The notes below the pieces were generated by a model. It searched no databases. It had not been told where the DNA came from and saw nothing but the letters and a program-made list of their open reading frames with translations. From contig PAFB01000046.1 of the NCBI GenBank assembly GCA_002700865.1, positions 1 through 16,895 on the forward strand: a DNA stretch of 16,895 nt. Reading direction: 5' to 3'. This DNA comes from Rhodospirillaceae bacterium. GTDB taxonomy: Bacteria; Pseudomonadota; Alphaproteobacteria; UBA7985. The number at the start of each line of letters is the position of its first letter. Positions within the stretch are counted from its first letter, which is position 1. The position numbers and the translations under genes are program-made. Positions 1 to 6,196 of this stretch are shown in pieces.

Positions 1-92
1 CGTCAGAGTATTTGGGCCAGTTGAGAGGCTTTGATTAGAGGAGTATCTGGCTCATCTGTTTGATTGATTATGCTGCTGCTTTTGGCCGACAT

Positions 93-911
93 CTATTGCG
101 CCAGCCCCTGAGCTTCCGCCCAGGCAGCGTGACGGGGAGCAGCGGGCACGTCCATAGGCTCCATGATCAAGCGCGGATTGCTGGTGAGCTTGCCCAAAGC
201 CTCGAAAATCGGGAACCATGGCAACTGCCCTTCGCCGATCCCCCAGTGCCGGTCGGCAGAGCCGTCAGTATCCTGCAAATGCACGTGTTCGAGCATGTTG
301 CCAGCAGACTTAATATAGTCGACCACGTGCGGCGCGCCGAAACGGCCGTGCATGTAGTGTGCGTGACCCGTGTCGATTGACGTTCTGACCCGGTCGGAAC
401 CCAGCGTTTCTATCAGACGCACGCGCCAGCTGGGGTCGATGTCCTGGATGTTTTCGAGAACAATGGTGATGCCCATGTCTTCGGCCATCTTGATGGCATC
501 ACCCATGGAATCCTGCACCAGTCCGATTTTGCCGGCCTCATACCCCTGATACAGCATGTTATCCCGATCCCACAGCGTCAGGGGCGAGTGCAGCACCATC
601 TGCGTAGCGCCCATACGATGCGCCATCTTTAGCGCCTGTTCCAAGCGCATCCGCACGACTTTGCGGATCGCGGGATCGACGCTGTCGAGGTCGAAGCCGT
701 AGAAGGGACCATGCAGACTCAGTCGTCCTTTATAGGACGAGCCAAGCAGCTCTTTAACCCGGTCGGCCACTTTGTCTGCGGTCTTGTCGAGGACGAACGC
801 GTGATAGCCGTCCTGGATCTCCAGATCCCTGTCCTTTTCCAGCACCCACGGTACCATTGTTTCGAGATTGTGGAGTTCCATGGCGCAGCCAAGGACGGGT
901 AAGTCGGACAT
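93..911 (-). CDS. TIM-barrel sugar phosphate isomerase/epimerase-like protein
   Basis: A 272-residue protein of the xylose-isomerase-like TIM-barrel superfamily (AP endonuclease 2 type fold), normally cytoplasmic and metal-dependent. Visible family marks are LHGPF near residue 66, VLHSP near 106, VLENI with a candidate metal-ligand Glu at about 153, SIDTGHAHY with Asp180 and His183, EHVHLQD with His209/211, and IMEP with Glu251. This ladder of E, D, H, E is the usual metal site of the fold. The start is the ATG at 911 rather than the TTG just before it, because AGGAG lies six bases upstream of the ATG. It stands alone, divergent from the outer-membrane protein gene, with its 3' neighbour outside the window. 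The substrate cannot be told; members include sugar epimerases, inosose dehydratases and hydroxypyruvate isomerases. The fold is secure and the reaction unknown. Confidence 0.8.
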   Translation of the reverse strand: MSDLPVLGCAMELHNLETMVPWVLEKDRDLEIQDGYHAFVLDKTADKVADRVKELLGSSYKGRLSLHGPFYGFDLDSVDPAIRKVVRMRLEQALKMAHRMGATQMVLHSPLTLWDRDNMLYQGYEAGKIGLVQDSMGDAIKMAEDMGITIVLENIQDIDPSWRVRLIETLGSDRVRTSIDTGHAHYMHGRFGAPHVVDYIKSAGNMLEHVHLQDTDGSADRHWGIGEGQLPWFPIFEALGKLTSNPRLIMEPMDVPAAPRHAAWAEAQGLAQ

Positions 912-1276
912 CAAGGGCTCCTGTGAACGGTGTTGTCTACCTTAAAGGCACATAAAATGACAATGAGGCTACGGGCAAATCTTTATTGTTCTGCTGGGCC
1001 AAGCGGTTCCAAGTCATCCTCGAGTCCCCCGATTCGTTTTACTGTCAGCAGAGATTCCCAACTTGCGGGAAGCCTACGCATAACAAACCCGTCTTTTTCT
1101 ATTCGCAAAGCGTTTCGAAAATGACTGAAGCATTGATGCAACAGGCTTTTTTGCGATCGATGAATCGGCTCGCATAACTGCAAAAGGGCAAGGATTCATG
1201 TCCGGTCTGGGTGATCCCTTGTTGTGAACTTGTCTGCTGCAGGCCGACAGGTGGGCTATTTTATTGGAGTAATTTG
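912..1276. other. 365-base divergent intergenic region, no gene supported
   Basis: This stretch separates the minus-strand TIM-barrel gene from the plus-strand outer-membrane gene, so it should hold promoters for both. It contains several short open frames of about 63-66 codons on both strands, which overlap each other, lack convincing ribosome sites and look like chance. The base composition is more AT-rich than the flanking genes, with patches such as TTTTTCTATT around 1092-1101 and GGCTATTTTATTGG just before the plus-strand gene. I could not fix a convincing -35/-10 pair, and saw no tRNA or clear RNA fold. Confidence 0.5.
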
Positions 1277-2038
1277 ATGAAGTTAATTACCGCAACTTTG
1301 GGTGCGCTTGCGATTGCAGCAGCGGCCTTCGTCGGTACCGCGCAGGCACAGGGCTACTACGCTGCTCCTGTCTACACGCAGGGCGGTGCCATCTCTCTGG
1401 GTCAAACCGGTCAAATCGGTTACCGCCCACAGTATTACTATGGTCAGCCACAGTACGTTGTGCGTCGTACAATGAAGCCGATCTGGGCGCTGGGTTCTCC
1501 GGTCACGCTGGGCAATCCAGCTGGGAATACTGAGCTAACCTTCTACAGCGCGCTGTCTGTCTCAACTGAGCAGTCGATCCCGCTGGCTGGGACCTTTGAA
1601 TTTGGTCCTTCGCTGGGTCTGGGTGGTCGTCTGGCTTGGAACGACCCCTATTCCAATATGCGCGTGTCTGCCAGCATGAGCGCGACGCGTTGGGAAATCG
1701 ATAACATCTGGGATGACTTCGACGACGCGCCTTACCTGCGCAGTCCGTCTGGTCGTGTCGCCGATTATACTCAGGTGGCGACCGACATCGGCCTGGGCGT
1801 GGTTGAGGGCAATACGTGGCTCAGCGGTGTTCTGGGTGTGAACACGGACGTGGATTACACCTATGCCCTGCCTTACGCCGGTGTTGAATTCGGTTCCCAG
1901 ACCGAGATTGCTCCGGGCGTTGAGCTGGACTTCTCTTTGAAGGGTGTTCGTGAGTTCTCCGAACCGAGCCTTCGCGGCTTCCACACATCTGGTCGTTGGA
2001 TTGCAACGGGTAGCGTGGGTCTGCGAATTACGTTCTAG
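1277..2038 (+). CDS. Probable outer-membrane beta-barrel protein with signal peptide
   Basis: A 253-residue exported protein of unknown function. Residues 1-23 form a Sec signal peptide: Lys2, a hydrophobic Leu/Ala core and a cleavage site after an AxA-type end (TAQAQ). The mature N-terminus is rich in Tyr, Gln and Gly. The rest alternates polar and hydrophobic residues with many Gly and aromatics (SLGLGGRLAW, VSASMSATRW), as in beta-strands. The protein ends in a terminal Phe (VGLRITF), the signature of barrels recognised by the BAM machinery. The start is the ATG at 1277 because GGAG lies seven bases upstream and the signal peptide begins exactly there; a longer open frame reaching back to 1211 is not needed. 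It is a single gene closed by a strong terminator. I do not recognise a specific family; a porin-like or surface barrel is the best guess. Confidence 0.8.
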   Translation: MKLITATLGALAIAAAAFVGTAQAQGYYAAPVYTQGGAISLGQTGQIGYRPQYYYGQPQYVVRRTMKPIWALGSPVTLGNPAGNTELTFYSALSVSTEQSIPLAGTFEFGPSLGLGGRLAWNDPYSNMRVSASMSATRWEIDNIWDDFDDAPYLRSPSGRVADYTQVATDIGLGVVEGNTWLSGVLGVNTDVDYTYALPYAGVEFGSQTEIAPGVELDFSLKGVREFSEPSLRGFHTSGRWIATGSVGLRITF

Positions 2039-2077
2039 TGCGCCTCCAGCGCTCCTGACACACAGCCCACCCATGAT

Positions 2078-2116
2078 AAAGGCTCCGTCCGGCAGATCGC
2101 CCGACGGAGCCTTTTT
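2078..2116 (+). terminator. Rho-independent terminator of the outer-membrane protein gene
   Basis: A perfect 12-bp inverted repeat, AAAGGCTCCGTC at 2078-2089 and GACGGAGCCTTT at 2103-2114, with a 13-base loop. On the plus strand it runs into TTTTT. It lies 40 bases after the stop of the outer-membrane gene. The flanking A residues mean it may also work, less strongly, for the minus-strand methyltransferase operon, whose last stop codon is at 2168. Confidence 0.9.
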
Positions 2117-2167
2117 GGGTGCCTGTTTGATACCCGTTTGGGGAAAGCGTTTGCTGCCCCGGTGTGC

Positions 2168-3709
2168 TTAGCTGAAGTGAATCCGGAAGCGTTCCCGAAC
2201 CGCCGCGTCAATCTCCGCCGGGATGTGTCCCGGCTTAGGACCTTGCAAAATCGTTCCCAAGGTCTTTTGCGCTGTTTCAAGCAAGACAGGCTTACCAACT
2301 TCGGCCCATTCCTTAGGTGAGGTGCGGTCGCCGATGGTGGGATAGATGTACTCGGACTGCATCAGGTTCAGTGTCTGGTCTGAGCCAAGGTAGTGTCCCG
2401 GACCCTCCAAACAGGTTCTTTCCATCACGTCCAAAGACAGCTTTTCCGGTGTGACTTCCACCCCGCGCACACACCGCATAGCCTGACCGAGCATGTCATT
2501 ATCGATGATCAGCGATTCTAGGCAAAAGCCCAGTAGCGACGCGTGCATCCCCGCAGATTCATAGACCATATTGATCCCGGCGAGCCCCGCCATGACGTTT
2601 GTAATGCCCTTTTCGTAGCCCGATTGTGCATCAGGCATTTTGGCATCGGCCATGCCCGCCGCAGAACCCGTCGGCAGGCCGAGGAATTTACCCATTTGAC
2701 CAACGGCAGCCGTCAGGATGGCCTGCTCCCCCGATCCGCCGGACATGGCGCCGGAGCGCAGGTCGGAGACAAAGGGCCAGGGGCCAAAAATGGCTGGATG
2801 ACCGGGTGAGATCGAATTGACGTAGACAAGACCGCTCAAGCATTCAGCCACAGCCTGCACCACGGCCCCTGCAATCGCGGCGGGTGCCGTTGCCCCTGCC
2901 TGACCGGCGGACAGCAGCAGAACCGGCATGCCGCCCCGGATTGCGACTTCCATGACTTCACAGGATTCTGTCGCAAATTTCATTGGCGGCACAACAAATG
3001 TCACGGACAGCGACACAAAAGGACGCGCGCGCCACGCTTCTTCAGAGCCCGCAACCATGCGCAACAGTTCCAGACCGTCTTCCATATGGCTTGGGTCCAC
3101 GAACGACGTGCCGACGTGTTTCTTGGTTCCAGCGATCGAGGCGTAGACCGTGTTAATGTCCATCTCGCGGTTATCGAGAATGTCCCGCGCCACCATGGGG
3201 CGCTGGAAGAAGTGGATGTTATCCATCTGGTCCACGACGCGCGCCGCGTTGTAGAGGTGCTCGATGGTGGAATCTTCGTATTCTTTGGTATCCACGTTGA
3301 CCAGATGCACGGCCGCGCCAGCGGTGCCGAAGTGGACCCGGTTGCCGCTGAGGTCGAGGTCATACTTCGGGTCCTGAGCGTGCAGGGTCATGTTCTTGTT
3401 GGCGATGGAAAGGGTGTGCTCGACCAGAGCACGCGGGAACCGCAGGCGACGGTCGTCGCCCAGAATAGCCCCGGCAGCAACCATTGACTCAATGCCAGTG
3501 TCGGGCGCGTCGGCCATGCCCACGGTTTCAAGCGCGGTCAAAGCTGCTTCGTAAATGGTGGCCATATCGACTTCGGAAAGCGGCTTGTAAGCGCCGCCTT
3601 CCAGACCCGGACGGACTGGCCGCAAGTCTTCAGCAAGCGGCGCGGCGCGAAGGGCAACTCGGGCTGAACGGCCGCCAGCGCGACCCTTTTTTGGGGGGTG
3701 AGCATTCAT
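2168..3709 (-). CDS. MttB-superfamily (trimethylamine/betaine) methyltransferase, non-pyrrolysine type
   Basis: A 513-residue cytoplasmic protein of the trimethylamine methyltransferase MttB family (COG5598 type). Characterised members move a methyl group from a quaternary or tertiary amine to the Co(I) of a corrinoid protein; non-pyrrolysine members include the glycine betaine methyltransferase MtgB. Seen here: the family-like stretch SAGQAGATAPAAIAGAVVQ in the middle, GHPAIFGPWPF, then AGMADAKMPDAQSGYEKG and GAGLLG-like YESAGMHASLLGF, and a C-terminal GPGHYLGSDQTL. The frame has no internal TAG, so no pyrrolysine is encoded. The ATG at 3709 has AGGAG nine bases upstream, and the gene begins 15 bases after the flavoprotein gene ends, making it the third gene of the operon. 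No corrinoid protein or reactivase is nearby, so the methyl acceptor is uncertain. The family is secure; the substrate (a betaine-like compound) is inferred from the neighbours. Confidence 0.88.
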   Translation of the reverse strand: MNAHPPKKGRAGGRSARVALRAAPLAEDLRPVRPGLEGGAYKPLSEVDMATIYEAALTALETVGMADAPDTGIESMVAAGAILGDDRRLRFPRALVEHTLSIANKNMTLHAQDPKYDLDLSGNRVHFGTAGAAVHLVNVDTKEYEDSTIEHLYNAARVVDQMDNIHFFQRPMVARDILDNREMDINTVYASIAGTKKHVGTSFVDPSHMEDGLELLRMVAGSEEAWRARPFVSLSVTFVVPPMKFATESCEVMEVAIRGGMPVLLLSAGQAGATAPAAIAGAVVQAVAECLSGLVYVNSISPGHPAIFGPWPFVSDLRSGAMSGGSGEQAILTAAVGQMGKFLGLPTGSAAGMADAKMPDAQSGYEKGITNVMAGLAGINMVYESAGMHASLLGFCLESLIIDNDMLGQAMRCVRGVEVTPEKLSLDVMERTCLEGPGHYLGSDQTLNLMQSEYIYPTIGDRTSPKEWAEVGKPVLLETAQKTLGTILQGPKPGHIPAEIDAAVRERFRIHFS

Positions 3710-3724
3710 GGAACAAAACTCCTG

Positions 3725-6196
3725 TTAAACCCGAACACGCTCGGCTTGGGGGTCGTACATGGGTTTGAGCGAGACCTCGGCGGGCACTCTTTCACCTGCG
3801 ATTTCAATTTCATAGGAAGACTGCAGCTGCTCGACACCTTTTTCGGCGTCCATTACCGGTACGTAACCCATACCGATGGAACCGCCCAAGGTGTGACCAT
3901 AGTTGCCAGAGGTCAGGAAACTTACGATCTTGCCGTCTCGGATCACTGGCTCGTTGTGGTAGACCATGGCCTTGGGATCGTTCAGCTTGAACTGAAGCAT
4001 GCGGCGTTCGAGGCCGCGCTCACGGGTTTCCAGAACCGCTTTGCGGCCAATGAAATCGCCGAACTTTCCGCTGTCCTTGTCGCGTTTAACCGCAAAGCCC
4101 AGTCCGGCCTCCAGAACGTTGTCTTCGTCGGTGATGTCGTGGCCAAAGTGACGGAAGGCCTTTTCGATACGGCAGGAATCCAAGACATGCAGACCGCACA
4201 TCTTTAGGCCGAGATCACGGCCAGCTTCATCGATGCTCTCAAACACATGTCCGGCCATATCGGCGCTGACGTACAGCTCCCAGCCCAACTCGCCGACGTA
4301 TGAAATCCGATGCGCACGCGCCAGACCCATACCGATCTCAATTTCCCGCGCGGTGCCGAAGGGGTGCACGCCGTTACCGAAGTCATCAGGTGAAACCCGT
4401 TGCAGCAGGTCCCGTGACTTTGGCCCCATCAAAGCAATCACCGCTTCACCGGAGGTGTTGTCAAATACGGTAACGTGAGCGCCGTCAGGAATACGGCGCT
4501 GGAGCCACGCCATATCGCGGTGGATGGTGGCGGCCGGAACGACCAGCAGGAAAGACGTTTCACCCAGACGGGTGACGGTCAGATCGCACTCTATACCGCC
4601 ACGGTTGTTGAGCATCTGGGTATAGACAATCTTGCCTGCTTCAACGTCCATATCGTTGGCGCAGACGTGCTGGAGGAAGGGCATAGCATCCGCGCCCTCG
4701 ACCCGGATTTTGCCGAATGTCGACAGGTCGAACATGCCCACACCTTCACGCACCGCCTGATGCTCTTCGCGGGCATTGTCGAACCAGTTCTGCGGCCCCC
4801 AGTCGTAGCGGTATTCGCGCTCCTGCCCTTCGCGGGCGAACCAGTTCGCGCGTTCCCAGCCGGCGGTTTCGCCAAAAACGGCACCCTTGGCTTTGAGGTG
4901 CTCGTGCAGCGGCGTCCGGCGCACACCGCGCGCGGTTTCAGGCTGGCGGTAAGGCCAATGGTCAGCATAGAGCAGGCCCAGGCTCTCCGACACGCGCTCG
5001 CGCAGGTAAAACCGGTTCTTCTGGAAAGGTTGAGCGCGTCGAATATCGACGTCCCAAAGGTCAAAAGGCGGCTCGCCATCGACAATCCACTGGGCCAGCG
5101 CGTATCCCGCGCCACCTGAAGATACGATGCCAATGGAATTGTACCCTGCTGCCACCCAGAAACCACGCAACTCCGGCGCTTCGCCGAGGTAGTACTTGTC
5201 ATCCGGGGTAAAGCTCTCGGGCCCGTTGAAGAAGGTGTGAATACCCGCCTCACCCAACAGCGGCATGCGATTTACGCCCATTTCGAGGATGGGTTCGAAG
5301 TGATCAAAGTCCTCAGGTAACTGGTCAAAGCAGAAGTCTTCAGAAATGCCGTTCATGCCCCAGGGCTTGGCCTTAGGTTCAAAGGCGCCGAGCATCATCT
5401 TGCCCGCGTCTTCCTTGTAATAGGCACACTCATCCGGCACCCGCAGGACCGGCAGTTGCGTCAGCCCCTCCACAGGCTCGGTGACAATGTAGAAGTGCTC
5501 GCACGCGTGCAGCGGTACCGTCACGCCCGCCATAGCGGCAAAGTCCCGCGCCCACATGCCGCCGCAGTTAACCACCACATCGGCGTCGATCTGCCCGGGC
5601 TCGCCGTCGCGTTCATAGGTCACGCCGGTTACGGCACCATTGGCCTGATTGACACCTGTGACTTTCACGCCCTCGACGATAGTCGCACCCATCTGACGGG
5701 CACCTTTGGCCAAAGCCAAAGCAATGTTGGCCGGATCGCACTGGCCGTCCAGCGGCAGATGTACGGCCGCCTTCACACCATCGATGTTCAGGTGCGGATA
5801 CATGGCCAGCGCTTCTTCGGGGCTGATCTCGTTGACATCAACGTCAAAAGCCCGCGCGAGAGATGCCTGTCGGTAGATCTCTTCCTTGCGGGCTTCGGTG
5901 AGCGCAACGGTGATGGAGCCGTTTTGCTTCATCCCCGTCGACAGGCCGGTTTCTTCTTCGAGCTTGACGTACAGCTCGGCGGAGTACTTTGCCAGACGGG
6001 TCATGTTCTGATTGGGGCGCAGTTGGCCGATCAGACCGGCAGCGTGCCACGTCGTCCCGCACGTAAGCTGCTTGCGCTCCAGCAGGACAATGTCTTTCCA
6101 ACCCATTTTGGCGAGGTGATAGGCGACTGAGCAGCCGCTGACCCCGCCGCCAACAATGACAGCGCGGGCCTTGTTCGGAATGGTCTTGGTGCTCAT
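3725..6196 (-). CDS. FAD-dependent dehydrogenase / GcvT fusion, sarcosine-dehydrogenase-like
   Basis: An 823-residue two-part enzyme. Residues 1 to about 400 form a DAO-type FAD domain, with a dinucleotide-binding GGGVSG at 16-21 and TTWHAAG at 48-54. His51 sits where DMGDH/SARDH enzymes attach FAD covalently. The C-terminal half is a GcvT-like folate domain, with MLNNRGG followed by IECDL, whose Asp matches the conserved folate-site Asp of GcvT, then GELGWELYVS and EAGLGFAVKRD. Known relatives oxidise N-methyl groups and pass the carbon to tetrahydrofolate as 5,10-methylene-THF. The region after the His (GLIGQLRP, EEETGLSTG, QNGS) resembles sarcosine dehydrogenase more than dimethylglycine dehydrogenase, judged from memory. 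The start ATG overlaps the stop of the upstream paralogue (ATGA), suggesting translational coupling. The exact substrate is not proven. Confidence 0.88.
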   Translation of the reverse strand: MSTKTIPNKARAVIVGGGVSGCSVAYHLAKMGWKDIVLLERKQLTCGTTWHAAGLIGQLRPNQNMTRLAKYSAELYVKLEEETGLSTGMKQNGSITVALTEARKEEIYRQASLARAFDVDVNEISPEEALAMYPHLNIDGVKAAVHLPLDGQCDPANIALALAKGARQMGATIVEGVKVTGVNQANGAVTGVTYERDGEPGQIDADVVVNCGGMWARDFAAMAGVTVPLHACEHFYIVTEPVEGLTQLPVLRVPDECAYYKEDAGKMMLGAFEPKAKPWGMNGISEDFCFDQLPEDFDHFEPILEMGVNRMPLLGEAGIHTFFNGPESFTPDDKYYLGEAPELRGFWVAAGYNSIGIVSSGGAGYALAQWIVDGEPPFDLWDVDIRRAQPFQKNRFYLRERVSESLGLLYADHWPYRQPETARGVRRTPLHEHLKAKGAVFGETAGWERANWFAREGQEREYRYDWGPQNWFDNAREEHQAVREGVGMFDLSTFGKIRVEGADAMPFLQHVCANDMDVEAGKIVYTQMLNNRGGIECDLTVTRLGETSFLLVVPAATIHRDMAWLQRRIPDGAHVTVFDNTSGEAVIALMGPKSRDLLQRVSPDDFGNGVHPFGTAREIEIGMGLARAHRISYVGELGWELYVSADMAGHVFESIDEAGRDLGLKMCGLHVLDSCRIEKAFRHFGHDITDEDNVLEAGLGFAVKRDKDSGKFGDFIGRKAVLETRERGLERRMLQFKLNDPKAMVYHNEPVIRDGKIVSFLTSGNYGHTLGGSIGMGYVPVMDAEKGVEQLQSSYEIEIAGERVPAEVSLKPMYDPQAERVRV

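Noticed and set aside
60..380. Plus-strand open frame at the left edge
   Set aside because: It is antisense to the end of the TIM-barrel gene and has no family features.
930..1183. Three overlapping open frames of about 64 codons in the spacer
   Set aside because: They overlap each other on both strands, have no good ribosome sites and no recognisable sequence; chance is the simplest explanation.
1211..1276. Longer start for the outer-membrane protein
   Set aside because: It would put 22 residues ahead of an otherwise perfect signal peptide, and the ATG at 1277 has the proper GGAG.
4475..5119. Long open frames antisense to the flavoprotein genes (also 5456-6130, 6214-7080, 7123-7746 and 7792-8454)
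   Set aside because: They mirror high-GC coding DNA on the other strand, show no protein-family features and lack ribosome sites; the sense frames are full-length recognised enzymes.
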